Part shown: in pieces, positions 6,558 to 13,384 of the stretch | Layout of the letters: each line of letters starts with the position of its first letter | How positions within the stretch are numbered: the first letter of the stretch is position 1 | NCBI GenBank assembly: GCA_020348185.1 | Contig: CP070743.1 | Coordinates: forward strand, 2,304,979-2,320,381 | DNA length: 15,403 bases | Reading direction: 5' to 3' | Source: Nitrospirota bacterium | GTDB taxonomy: Bacteria; Nitrospirota; Nitrospiria; Nitrospirales; UBA8639 | Program-made: the position numbers and the translations under genes | Notes under the pieces: model-generated | What the model was told of the DNA's origin: nothing | Seen by the model: only the letters and a program-made list of their open reading frames with translations | The model's database searches: none

Positions 6558-6830
6558 ATGAAATTGAAAGTCGGCGATTTCATCATAGTCCGGAAATGGA
6601 AGGCCTCCACCCATCCCAGCCCTCGCGCCAAGGAAGTGTTTCCTACCCAGTATGGCGATACATATCATTATGGAATCGACAAGTATTGGAAGGTCGTAGA
6701 AATTGTTGATGACCAAACAGTGGTCATTGAGACCCGTCGGGGGAAAAGACATCGCATCGAAACAAAAGACACACGTCTCCGCAAGGCCGGCTTTTTAGAC
6801 AAGTTGTTCCATGGCAAGCGTTTCTTTTAA
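6558..6830 (+). CDS. Small conserved-looking hypothetical protein (90 residues)
   Basis: I do not recognise the family. The protein is basic and soluble with no signal peptide or membrane segment. It begins MKLKVGDFIIVRKWKAS, has an aromatic patch YGDTYHYGIDKYWKVVEIVD (51-70), an alternating strand pattern in QTVVIETRRGKRHRIETKD, and a basic end FLDKLFHGKRFF. The VGD(F/Y)IIV start followed by VVEIVDDQTVVIE suggests a small SH3/KOW-like beta-barrel, as in nucleic-acid-binding or assembly proteins; this is an inference from the strand pattern only. ATG at 6558 is preceded by GAGGGG at 6542-6547, and a perfect -10 box lies upstream. It stands alone between the transposase unit and convergent genes. 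Confidence 0.65.
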   Translation: MKLKVGDFIIVRKWKASTHPSPRAKEVFPTQYGDTYHYGIDKYWKVVEIVDDQTVVIETRRGKRHRIETKDTRLRKAGFLDKLFHGKRFF

Positions 6831-7167
6831 ATACGGCCCCCGCCAGAGCAACAGGACATTGGAAGAGACCGAAACTCGTTAGCCCTTCCGATTAATCCCT
6901 TCTCTAAAAATCAAACCCCGGCATATTCTGCTGATTCAATTAAAAAGGGCGGTTAAGAGATTTTTCTCCACGCCTCAAAGAAGGGGTGGCGTTTCCACTC
7001 TGGATGCTGGTTGCGTATCTCTTTCCAGACTCTCAATGATTTGAGGATGTCCCACGGCATGGGAATCCAAGGCAAATAGGCCACAAAGGAGTGCAATAGT
7101 GCTTGCATTTGCATTCTCAACAATCATTGTCTCTTTCCCTCATGGCAAAAATATTTTTCCCCACAAC
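6831..7167. other. 337-bp gap between convergent genes
   Basis: No gene of ordinary size is present. On the - strand the stretch 6953-7127 holds two overlapping small frames (listed separately). A perfect AT palindrome AAAAATATTTTT lies at 7147-7158, just past the VOC gene stop. No hairpin followed by a T-tract is visible on either strand. Confidence 0.5.
6953..7114 (-). CDS. Possible small protein, 53 residues, downstream of the VOC gene
   Basis: An open frame starting MQMQALLHSFVAYLPWIP and ending with a Trp- and charge-rich part (KEIRNQHPEWKRH, then FFEAWRKIS). The composition, five tryptophans with an amphipathic basic C terminus, looks protein-like. However, it has no good ribosome site directly before its ATG. 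An overlapping frame at 6975-7127 (50 codons) does have GAGGG nine bases before its ATG, but its sequence looks less protein-like. Either may be a real short gene or the end of a degraded one. It would be translated from the same transcript as the VOC gene, 53 bases downstream. Confidence 0.3.
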   Translation of the reverse strand: MQMQALLHSFVAYLPWIPMPWDILKSLRVWKEIRNQHPEWKRHPFFEAWRKIS

Positions 7168-7587
7168 TTATTTGGTGTTGAATGATTTTGAACGAATTCC
7201 GGAAAGATCAAGAAAGAGGACGGCATAGTACCCCGGAGCATAGTGAGGGTAGGCTTCAGGTGGGTCGGTCACGGCCACTTGTTCCTTTATTAAAAACTCA
7301 TGATAAAATTGATCCACTTCCCGTTTGCTTTTTGCGTACAAGGCGATGTGGTGGATGCCCGTCGGGCGGTCTTCATATTTTATGGGTTGGTCAGATTTTG
7401 CTGGCTGGATTCCTATATAACTGTGGGGAAAGGGGGGACGGGTCATGTAGTAGGTCGAGCGATATTCGATATCGAGCGTCCAGAAACTCGAATAGCCTAA
7501 CCAACCGAACATCTTATCGTAAAACTGAACGGACTCCTCATAGTTGATGACCGATACTTCAACATGATGGACACCTCGGGATCGCAT
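7168..7587 (-). CDS. VOC (glyoxalase/bleomycin-resistance fold) family protein
   Basis: A 139-residue cytosolic protein with the paired beta-alpha-beta-beta-beta modules of the vicinal oxygen chelate superfamily. The first module starts GVHHVEVSVINYEESVQFYD (H8 a probable metal ligand) and the second GIHHIALYAKSKREVDQFYH (H80 a probable ligand). The end reads YYAVLFLDLSGIRSKSFNTK, where typical members have D-P-D/x-G-I-x-(L/F)-E-(L/V). The usual terminal glutamate ligand is missing and the protein ends a few residues early, so metal binding or catalysis may be altered. ATG at 7587 follows a purine-rich GGTGG stretch. It lies 36 bases after the EamA transporter on the same strand and may be co-transcribed with it. 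The substrate cannot be assigned. Confidence 0.78.
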   Translation of the reverse strand: MRSRGVHHVEVSVINYEESVQFYDKMFGWLGYSSFWTLDIEYRSTYYMTRPPFPHSYIGIQPAKSDQPIKYEDRPTGIHHIALYAKSKREVDQFYHEFLIKEQVAVTDPPEAYPHYAPGYYAVLFLDLSGIRSKSFNTK

Positions 7588-7623
7588 GATTCCACCGTCC
7601 TTTCCACCTTTGTTGGCTCTAAT

Positions 7624-8529
7624 CTATCTGTTGCTCTTTACGGTTAATTGGGGCAGATAGGCTCGACCCAAGAATACCAGAAGAATACCACCAAGGATCA
7701 TTAAAGATGAAAGTGATAGACGAAGGGTGATGGGCTCAGCCATAAAAATCACTCCCCCTAAGGCCGCGATGATGGGAACAAAGAGTTGCACGACGGCCGC
7801 TTGGATGGCGGAAAGCCCACTAAGGGCCATGTACCAAATGGTGTAACCAATCCCCGAGGCCACCCCACCTGACAAAACGGCTAAAACGATTCCCTTGAAG
7901 GAGTAGTGCGAGCTGTGAACAGCCATGATGATCAACACGAGAACAAATGGTGTCGTTCGCAGAAAATTAAATGTCGTATCACTCAGCGGGTTGGTAGAAC
8001 TTCTGCCTTTCAAGGTATACATTCCCCAGGCAATTCCAGCTACAGCCATGAGTGCAAAACCGACAACTGATGGTGTCGCGACTCCAGGCAAAACCAGATA
8101 GACGAATCCCCCGAACGCAATGAATACCCCTATCCATTCAGTTACAAGCAATCGATTCCCCGAAATAAGGGACATCAGGATAATTGTTATTTGTACCGAA
8201 CCGAATAAAATGAGCGCGCCGGTTCCGGTCTCTACCGTCAAATAGGCAAAAGAGAAGGTCACCGCATACAGAAATAACATGAAGCTGGCCGACCAGTCGC
8301 CTTTTGTGTTCAAACCATTGGGGCGGCCCTTGAATTGAAGTATCCCCAGCAGAACAACCGCCCCGGATAATAGACGTATGAACGTAAAAGTCGACGCATC
8401 AATGGTTGATTCCCCCAAGGCGACACGACAGAGAACGGAATTCCCCGCGAAGGCCAAGAGCGCCAACCCGGTCAAAAAGAAACATTTTAGGAGTTGGGAG
8501 ATCGACGTCTGAGAAGATGTATTGGTCAC
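7624..8529 (-). CDS. EamA/DMT-superfamily transporter
   Basis: A 301-residue polytopic inner-membrane protein with about ten hydrophobic segments arranged as two similar five-helix halves, the EamA (drug/metabolite transporter) pattern. The first half contains GNSVLCRVALGESTIDASTF and FIRLLSGAVVLLG; the second contains AGIAWGMYTLKGR and LSGGVASGIGYTIWYMALSG, then SAIQAAVVQLFVPIIAALGG, strongly typical of this family. Substrates in the family include amino acids, nucleosides and drugs, usually exported; none can be inferred here. The start is GTG at 8529 with no clear Shine-Dalgarno, and the frame stays open upstream, so a different start is possible. The upstream gap carries a dyad at 8546-8566. 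It precedes the VOC gene by 36 bases. Confidence 0.86.
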   Translation of the reverse strand: MTNTSSQTSISQLLKCFFLTGLALLAFAGNSVLCRVALGESTIDASTFTFIRLLSGAVVLLGILQFKGRPNGLNTKGDWSASFMLFLYAVTFSFAYLTVETGTGALILFGSVQITIILMSLISGNRLLVTEWIGVFIAFGGFVYLVLPGVATPSVVGFALMAVAGIAWGMYTLKGRSSTNPLSDTTFNFLRTTPFVLVLIIMAVHSSHYSFKGIVLAVLSGGVASGIGYTIWYMALSGLSAIQAAVVQLFVPIIAALGGVIFMAEPITLRLSLSSLMILGGILLVFLGRAYLPQLTVKSNR

Positions 8530-8545
8530 TCTTATTTGGGTACAA

Positions 8546-8566
8546 CGGTAGATTTCTATACTACCG
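8546..8566. promoter_or_regulatory. Dyad upstream of the EamA gene, candidate operator
   Basis: CGGTAG at 8546-8551 and CTACCG at 8561-8566 form a perfect inverted repeat with a 9-base AT-rich spacer, 17 bases upstream of the GTG start of the transporter gene. The symmetry is seen; a regulatory role is inferred from position only. Confidence 0.35.
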
Positions 8567-8629
8567 CGCTACCAGTTCTGGTCCTTTGCCTTATGATGGG
8601 CGAGCCTCTTGCCCGCCTATCATCCGTTT

Positions 8630-9385
8630 TTACGCTCCTTCAGTCTCAATATGGAGGACTCTCCCGCAATGCTTACAATGGACGGCATCCTGATCATGCC
8701 GTTTCAATCCACAGTCGGGACATTCAAATGGAACCTTGGCCGGACGAAAGACTGATTGGACCAGCTTGAGAAAGAGGGCCACCCCCAACACCATAATCGT
8801 GATGGATAACAGGCGTCCAATACTACCGTGAAGGGTGATATCGCCAAAGCCCGTCGTGGTCAGTGTCGAAACCGTGAAATACAGCGCGTCGGCATAGTTG
8901 GCAATCTTGGGGTTTTCTTCGTGCTGAAAGACATAGACCAGCGCCGAGACCACAAAAATGAACACAAAGAGATTGAGTACGCTTTGAATCAGTTCTTCGT
9001 TACGGGCAAAAAACTTAAATTGGTGCCGAAGTTCTCTGAGCAGATGGTACGAACGTAACAAACGAAGGGCGCGAAACACTCGCAGGAATGCGAGGTTTTC
9101 GATGACGGTCGGAGCCAGAAGGGCAAGGATTACAATAAAATCCAATATGGTAATCGGTTGAAGCATGTAGGTGAGGCGATTTCTGGCAATCAAGAATCTT
9201 GCGAGAAAATCCAGGCTCAGAAAAAAAGCAATGACAAAATCCGTTGCAATAATCCACGGGGATATCTCGACCATTGAGGTCACGATGAAGAAGCTAATCG
9301 TTATGACATCAAAGGCAACCAAGGCTAATCGAAAATAGACGGATTTCTTCGTTTTCCCGTGGTAGAGCTCGTTTAAATTGTTCAT
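8630..9385 (-). CDS. Voltage-gated-type potassium channel with C-terminal zinc ribbon
   Basis: A six-helix cation-channel protein of the Kch/ion_trans family, 251 residues from the ATG at 9385. An arginine-rich S4-like helix (LRVFRALRLLRSYHLLRELR) precedes the pore. The selectivity filter is TTTGFGD, a GFGD variant of the usual GYGD, which in many bacterial channels still selects K+. After the last helix the protein ends in a zinc ribbon: CPDCG, 11 residues, CKHCG. The frame continues upstream to a GTG at 9424, but the ATG at 9385 is preceded by GAGGAG six bases away and the upstream GTG lies inside a perfect dyad. I therefore take 9385 as the start. It is 97 bases downstream of nnrS and 100 upstream of the EamA gene. 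K+ flux or membrane-potential control is the likely role. Confidence 0.85.
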   Translation of the reverse strand: MNNLNELYHGKTKKSVYFRLALVAFDVITISFFIVTSMVEISPWIIATDFVIAFFLSLDFLARFLIARNRLTYMLQPITILDFIVILALLAPTVIENLAFLRVFRALRLLRSYHLLRELRHQFKFFARNEELIQSVLNLFVFIFVVSALVYVFQHEENPKIANYADALYFTVSTLTTTGFGDITLHGSIGRLLSITIMVLGVALFLKLVQSVFRPAKVPFECPDCGLKRHDQDAVHCKHCGRVLHIETEGA

Positions 9386-9412
9386 AGCAGCTCCTCGCAA
9401 ATCGGCCATGTT

Positions 9413-9427
9413 GGTGTGATTCACACC
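9413..9427. promoter_or_regulatory. Perfect dyad GGTGTG-ATT-CACACC upstream of the K+ channel gene
   Basis: A 6-bp perfect inverted repeat with a 3-base spacer lies between nnrS and the channel gene, 28 bases upstream of the channel's likely ATG. It could be an operator for the channel gene. No named regulator is recognised. Confidence 0.4.
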
Positions 9428-9482
9428 GCGTTCGCAACCAAGATCTCATTCACCTTATGGAGACAAAGGGGTGGAAGCGGGG

Positions 9483-10685
9483 TCATTGTTCCTCTAGACT
9501 CGGGCGAAGAAGCATGGGTCCGTAAACCACCACGAATAGCATATACGCGCCACTCCAACAAACTGCGGCCAAACTCAGCACGGGTAACGTTGCAAACGCA
9601 GTGCTTGGCCCCAATAACCGTAGTATCGCACCCAGATTCACCATAAGGTAAATCAGAATGGTCATGATACCTGCATGTTTTGGTCGGCCCGTGTGTCCTA
9701 AACTGGCCCGGGTCATGACCGCGAGGGTCATCACGCCAACTGCCCCCGTCGTAAGCGCATGAACAGCATCCACCTCAGGCAGGCCGAGCCCAAGAATGGC
9801 TCCGCCAATGATGAGTAACGATATCACCAGCCATCCATATCCCAGATGAAGGATCAGCACTAATGGCTCACGCCAGGTGAGCCAGCCATGCCACCGCAGT
9901 AACCGAACCAAGTTGGTCAACCCTGCCGCCACCAGCATCCAGCCGGTAGCCGACACCCGGGGATAAACAATCCAGGCAACCGACGCCACAACCACCAGGA
10001 TAATTGACAGTCCATCCATTCGGGAAAAGGTAGCGGTTTGTTCGGTCATTCCTTGATCGGCCAAAAAGTCTTGGGTAAAGCTGGGGGTGATGCGTCCCCC
10101 GATGAGCGCAAGCAACACCATGACAAGAGCAAGGGCCATTCGTCCCGGAAAATCCGCTGCCTCTCCTCTGAGAAAAGAAACATGGAACAAAATATTGGCG
10201 AAGGCGTACAGGCTGATGAGGAATCCTATCGGTAAACGATCCCAAGCTTGTCCGACAGCAATCTCTCGCCAGAGAATCCCCGTCACTACCACGAGAAATG
10301 CTCCATCAACGAAGGCAGAAAGAAGAGGATTGACCCAGGCAGTTGCGATCGCGATTCGTCCTGCCAGCCACAATGTCAACAACAGCATCAACGGTATTCC
10401 CCTGACGGGCGGACGATCGGTCCAGTTGGGAATAGCCGTCAGGAGGAAACCGGTCATGACGGCCGGTAAAAAGCCGAACACCATTTCATGCACATGCCAT
10501 TCCCGTGCGGGATACTGCCACGTCATGTCAGTTTCTCCGGCAAGAATCAAAATCCAAACAGGGACGGCAAAGCCTGCAAAAAGCGAGGCCGTAAGAAAAA
10601 ATGGACGAAACCCATATGAAAATATCGCTGAACCCTGATAGTGGGGTGTCTCTCCTACCGTCTCGGCCATAGGCTCCTCTGTCAT
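9483..10685 (-). CDS. nnrS: NnrS family heme/copper membrane protein
   Basis: A 400-residue polytopic membrane protein with about twelve hydrophobic segments. The N terminus FSYGFRPFFLTASLFAGFAV is the hallmark of NnrS. Further family features follow: EWHVHEMVFGFLPAVMTGFL, then TAIPNWTDRPPVRG, GGRITPSFTQDFL, and near the C terminus HALTTGAVGVMTLAVMTRAS with LGHTGRP. The conserved histidines in these segments are candidate heme or copper ligands. NnrS proteins are induced during nitric-oxide exposure or denitrification and relieve nitrosative stress, probably by protecting metal-containing pools. ATG at 10685 has GAGAG a few bases upstream; ATG six codons later is a possible alternative. No denitrification enzyme is adjacent. 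It is divergent from the fetB-like gene, with a 165-bp shared upstream region. Confidence 0.92.
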   Translation of the reverse strand: MTEEPMAETVGETPHYQGSAIFSYGFRPFFLTASLFAGFAVPVWILILAGETDMTWQYPAREWHVHEMVFGFLPAVMTGFLLTAIPNWTDRPPVRGIPLMLLLTLWLAGRIAIATAWVNPLLSAFVDGAFLVVVTGILWREIAVGQAWDRLPIGFLISLYAFANILFHVSFLRGEAADFPGRMALALVMVLLALIGGRITPSFTQDFLADQGMTEQTATFSRMDGLSIILVVVASVAWIVYPRVSATGWMLVAAGLTNLVRLLRWHGWLTWREPLVLILHLGYGWLVISLLIIGGAILGLGLPEVDAVHALTTGAVGVMTLAVMTRASLGHTGRPKHAGIMTILIYLMVNLGAILRLLGPSTAFATLPVLSLAAVCWSGAYMLFVVVYGPMLLRPSLEEQ

Positions 10686-10850
10686 ATTGCTCTCATAGGA
10701 CTGGAGTTATTTATCGATGACTTTCGCGATTGTGTTGAGGTTAGTTTACAATATCCATCACGTGAGTCTATTTAAATATTCGCGGGAAGTCATTCCTTAA
10801 TTTTTTCCAGATCCACCTGCCTTTTCGTCATCTGTAGAGGTGCAAAAAAC
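10686..10850. promoter_or_regulatory. Divergent promoter region between nnrS and fetB-like gene
   Basis: 165 bases separate two divergent starts. On the + strand TTTACA (10745-10750) and TATTTA (10769-10774) with an 18-base spacer are a weak sigma-70 candidate for the permease gene. I see no clear FNR (TTGAT-N4-ATCAA) or NsrR palindrome, which one might expect for nnrS. Promoter calls here are tentative. Confidence 0.3.
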
Positions 10851-11573
10851 ATGAATACATCTGTTCAGGCCATTTCACTGTCAGGATTAATTTTGGCTTT
10901 CGTTCCGACGATTATCGTCATCGCCATTATGTATCGCTGGGCCCTGGAAGCTGGAACAGCTTTGTATGCCGTGGCACGAATGCTGATACAACTCCTGCTC
11001 ATCGGATATGTGTTGACCTATATCTTTGAAGCCGACCATCCAGGAATAATCGTTCTCGTCCTGGGTGTGATGCTGGTGGCAGCCAGTTGGATCGCACTGC
11101 GCCCGTTAAAGGAGAAGCAGCCCCATCTTTACGGGAAAGCTCTAGGCGCCATCATGGTCGGAAGCACTCTCACCCTCGCGGTGGTGACTCAGGTCGTGCT
11201 CGGGGTTCAACCCTGGTTTCTGCCTCGCTATGTGGTCCCTCTTGCCGGAATGATCTTTGCCAGTTCCATGAATACCGTCAGCTTGGCGGCCGAAAGGTTT
11301 GAGGCCGAGCGCGAAAGGGCCCGTCCTTACACCGATGCGAGAAATACCGCCTTACAGTCGTCGTTGATTCCTGTCACCAATTCCTTATTTGCCGTCGGCC
11401 TAGTGTCCTTGCCCGGAATGATGACGGGGCAGATTCTCTCTGGGGTGTCCCCACTCGTTGCTGCCAAATATCAGATTGTGATCATGTGTTCGGTATTCGG
11501 TGCCTCTGGCCTGTCCGCCGCGCTGTATCTTCTTTGGGCAAGGGATAAGAGAGAGAAACCAATTGTTGATTAG
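10851..11573 (+). CDS. fetB: FetB/YbbM-type (UPF0014) ABC transporter permease, iron export family
   Basis: A 240-residue membrane protein with about seven hydrophobic segments. Family landmarks are ARMLIQLLLIGYVLTYIFEA, the highly conserved PLAGMIFASSMNTVSLAAER, and SLPGMMTGQILSGVSPLVAA followed by KYQIVIM. This matches UPF0014; E. coli FetB is 259 residues and works with the ATPase FetA in iron export and peroxide resistance. No ABC ATPase gene is next to it here, so it either pairs with an ATPase elsewhere or its partner was lost. ATG at 10851 has AGAGGTG at 10836-10842, a good ribosome site. It is followed by a strong hairpin and decayed gene debris. Confidence 0.88.
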   Translation: MNTSVQAISLSGLILAFVPTIIVIAIMYRWALEAGTALYAVARMLIQLLLIGYVLTYIFEADHPGIIVLVLGVMLVAASWIALRPLKEKQPHLYGKALGAIMVGSTLTLAVVTQVVLGVQPWFLPRYVVPLAGMIFASSMNTVSLAAERFEAERERARPYTDARNTALQSSLIPVTNSLFAVGLVSLPGMMTGQILSGVSPLVAAKYQIVIMCSVFGASGLSAALYLLWARDKREKPIVD

Positions 11574-11598
11574 GGACTTGTATTGCAGAATATTTTTG

Positions 11599-11626
11599 CC
11601 GTGAGCATGTTATGAAATGCTCACGG
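11599..11626. terminator. Strong hairpin after fetB-like gene, terminator-like
   Basis: CCGTGAGCAT (11599-11608) and ATGCTCACGG (11617-11626) form a perfect 10-bp stem with an 8-base loop, 25 bases past the fetB-like stop. There is no T-tract after the stem on either strand, so it is not a textbook intrinsic terminator. It may instead be an RNA-stabilising stem or an operator for the decayed gene that starts at 11649. Confidence 0.4.
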
Positions 11627-11648
11627 TCACAAAGGAGAAGAGAATCTC

Positions 11649-11732
11649 ATGAAGGTATGAGTCATCGGTATGACCGGCACAATCGGTAAAGCGGTCGTTG
11701 CCCTCATTCACAATAACCTCGTTCAACTTTAA
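11649..11732 (+). pseudogene. N-terminal remnant of a short-chain dehydrogenase gene with early stop
   Basis: GGAG at 11634-11637 precedes ATG at 11649. Read through one TGA (11658-11660) the frame gives MKV-stop-VIGMTGTIGKAVVALIHNN, then a few residues to TAA at 11730-11732. This is the N terminus of NAD(P)-binding Rossmann proteins of the MKIxVIGATGTIGKAV type (short-chain dehydrogenase): first strand, TGTIG dinucleotide-binding loop, start of the helix. Everything after about 27 codons is absent; the next base region is the 3' end of the convergent CCA-enzyme gene. So the gene was both truncated and given a nonsense codon. Confidence 0.6.
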
Positions 11733-11733
11733 T

Positions 11734-13131
11734 CTATTTGCGAAACCCTTCTTTGAGAACCCATTCTTTTGCGGACTCCAGTGTCTCAAACCGCCCATCA
11801 AGTTGAGCTTCAAATGCTGACTTGAGAATTTCCCCCATTTGAGGCCCAGGGTGAAACCCCATGTCCAACAAATGGCGGCCAAGGAGAACAGGTTGAGGCG
11901 CGGCCCCTTCTACCTTCAACTCCTTAGCCATTAGTTCCATGTGTTTCATCCGATCCGGGAGCCCCTTCGGAAGAGGTGGCCGTCCACTGTTGTCGGCTTC
12001 AACAAGACGGCACAACATTTCAATGGTTTCCCCTGAAGATGAAAGGCTTAAGGCAAGTCTTCTGACATGGCGGTGTGAGCCGGCAAAGTCGATATGGGTC
12101 AGATGGTAGAGACATAACGCCACCACCCGCTCAACCAATTTTGGTGGAGTTCCTATCCGTTCAAGAAATTGAACGTAAATGTCTTTAGTCTTGGGATGCC
12201 CTCTGGAGCTCACACCGTCAGGGCTCACCCTGGTGGTTGTGGGTTTGCCAAGATCATGACACAAGGCAGCTAAGACCAAAACCCCACGGTCCTCCATCGA
12301 GAGGCTATCCCGCGCCGCGATCCGAGCCGCTTCATCCGTGACGAGCAGGGTATGCGTCCATACATCACCTTCTGGATGCCAGCGTGTGTCTTGAGGACAG
12401 CCCTCAAGCGCCACCAATTCTGGATACCCCTGAATCCATTGGGTTTGCTTTAACCACATGAGACCTAGAGACGGGTGGGTTGATTGCGCCGCCCACTTAT
12501 GCCATTCCGCCCAAATCCTCTCGATAGGAAGCGTTTCATATTCTTTGAACAGGTTGTATGCTAAATCGACCGTCTCGGCGTCCGGGGTCAATTCAAATCG
12601 TCCAACCAATTGGAGGCCACGGAGGACCCGAAGTGGATCTTCGCCAAACTTTAATGACGTATGTCGAAGCATTCGTTGTTCCAGATCCTGGAGACCCCCA
12701 AAAGGATCCAATAATTCTCGGGTCAGAGGATCAATGGCCATCGCATTAATCGTAAAGTCGCGACGAGAAGCGGCTTCCTGCGGAGTCATCTCCGCATCAG
12801 AGAACACTTCAAAGCCACGATGTCCCTCTCCCCTTTTTGACTCACGGCGAGGCAGCGACACGTCGATTGGAAATCCTTGTATTTTGATGACCCCGAACGC
12901 TTCTCCCACCAGGCTTACAGAAAAGCACCGGGACAGAATTTCCACTAGCTTTGCAGGTGGAATCCCATAAACTTCGACATCATAATCCCTGGGGAAGGAT
13001 CTCAAGAGAGTATCCCGGACACAGCCGCCAACGAGCAGGGCTTTTCCGCCTTCGGTTGCCACCACCTTGGAAATGGTCACCAAAGCTTCTTGAATCGCGG
13101 GATCTTGTATCTGGACCTTCACATGTCCCAT
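11734..13131 (-). CDS. cca: CCA tRNA nucleotidyltransferase (class II) with HD domain
   Basis: A 465-residue cytosolic enzyme of the class II nucleotidyltransferase/poly(A) polymerase superfamily, which adds or repairs the 3' CCA of tRNAs using CTP and ATP. Residues 32-54 carry LVGGCVRDTLL and RDYDVEVYG: the GG(x)RD motif and the metal-binding D51-x-E53, with D90 in FPIDVSLPRRE as third carboxylate. RRDFTINAMA (123-132) and the EDPLRVLRGLQLVGRF segment (164-179) are the head/neck nucleotide-recognition motifs. An HD domain follows, with H260 and the CHDLGKP motif (H292, D293), as in E. coli Cca. Class members without CCA activity are poly(A) polymerases, and this cannot be fully excluded. ATG at 13131 has a weak GAGAGAAG upstream and an extended -10 promoter. 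Confidence 0.88.
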   Translation of the reverse strand: MGHVKVQIQDPAIQEALVTISKVVATEGGKALLVGGCVRDTLLRSFPRDYDVEVYGIPPAKLVEILSRCFSVSLVGEAFGVIKIQGFPIDVSLPRRESKRGEGHRGFEVFSDAEMTPQEAASRRDFTINAMAIDPLTRELLDPFGGLQDLEQRMLRHTSLKFGEDPLRVLRGLQLVGRFELTPDAETVDLAYNLFKEYETLPIERIWAEWHKWAAQSTHPSLGLMWLKQTQWIQGYPELVALEGCPQDTRWHPEGDVWTHTLLVTDEAARIAARDSLSMEDRGVLVLAALCHDLGKPTTTRVSPDGVSSRGHPKTKDIYVQFLERIGTPPKLVERVVALCLYHLTHIDFAGSHRHVRRLALSLSSSGETIEMLCRLVEADNSGRPPLPKGLPDRMKHMELMAKELKVEGAAPQPVLLGRHLLDMGFHPGPQMGEILKSAFEAQLDGRFETLESAKEWVLKEGFRK

Positions 13132-13173
13132 GGCATGCTTCTCTCGGCTAGGCCAGGATAACGGCCGTTCGCT

Positions 13174-13182
13174 ATTGTATCA
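13174..13182 (-). promoter_or_regulatory. Extended -10 promoter for the CCA-enzyme gene
   Basis: On the - strand TGATACAAT (the TGnTAYAAT form) lies about 43 bases upstream of the ATG at 13131. The TACAAT box is at 13174-13179 and the TG at 13181-13182. No good -35 is seen at 17 bases, which extended -10 promoters tolerate. Confidence 0.4.
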
Positions 13183-13340
13183 TTCCTTAACTATGAAAAG
13201 GACAACCTGGGGAGGAGGAGTAGACAAGAATGATCTCATAGGGGAACACCGGCTTTATGATTGAATTCTTTTAGTGGACTCGCGTCAGTAGCCAATCCAA
13301 CACGTTTTTAAACCAAGCGTGCAGTAAGGATTGGGGAAAT

Positions 13341-13370
13341 GAAATGTCATAAAGACTCCCGACCCCTTTA
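13341..13370 (-). repeat. Solo RAYT-type terminal repeat (tentative)
   Basis: Read on the - strand, AAAGGGGTCGGGAGTCTTTA resembles both repeats of the transposase unit at 5301-6294: it shares AAAGGGGTC with the left end, and GGGGTC with AG(A/T)CTTTA with the right end once a 3-base gap is allowed. No transposase gene is attached, so it may be a decayed or non-autonomous copy. Confidence 0.35.
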
Positions 13371-13384
13371 GTATCATGAAAGGT

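Noticed and set aside
7147..7158. AAAAATATTTTT palindrome after the VOC gene stop
   Set aside because: A pure AT palindrome with no GC stem; not a terminator and expected by chance in an AT-rich gap.
9479..9488. GGGGTCATTG at the nnrS 3' end, matching the right transposase repeat over 10 bases
   Set aside because: The match stops after 10 bases and overlaps the nnrS stop region; probably chance.
10087..10638. 183-codon + strand frame opposite nnrS
   Set aside because: Antisense to conserved NnrS motifs; composition is low-complexity and basic, typical of a shadow frame.
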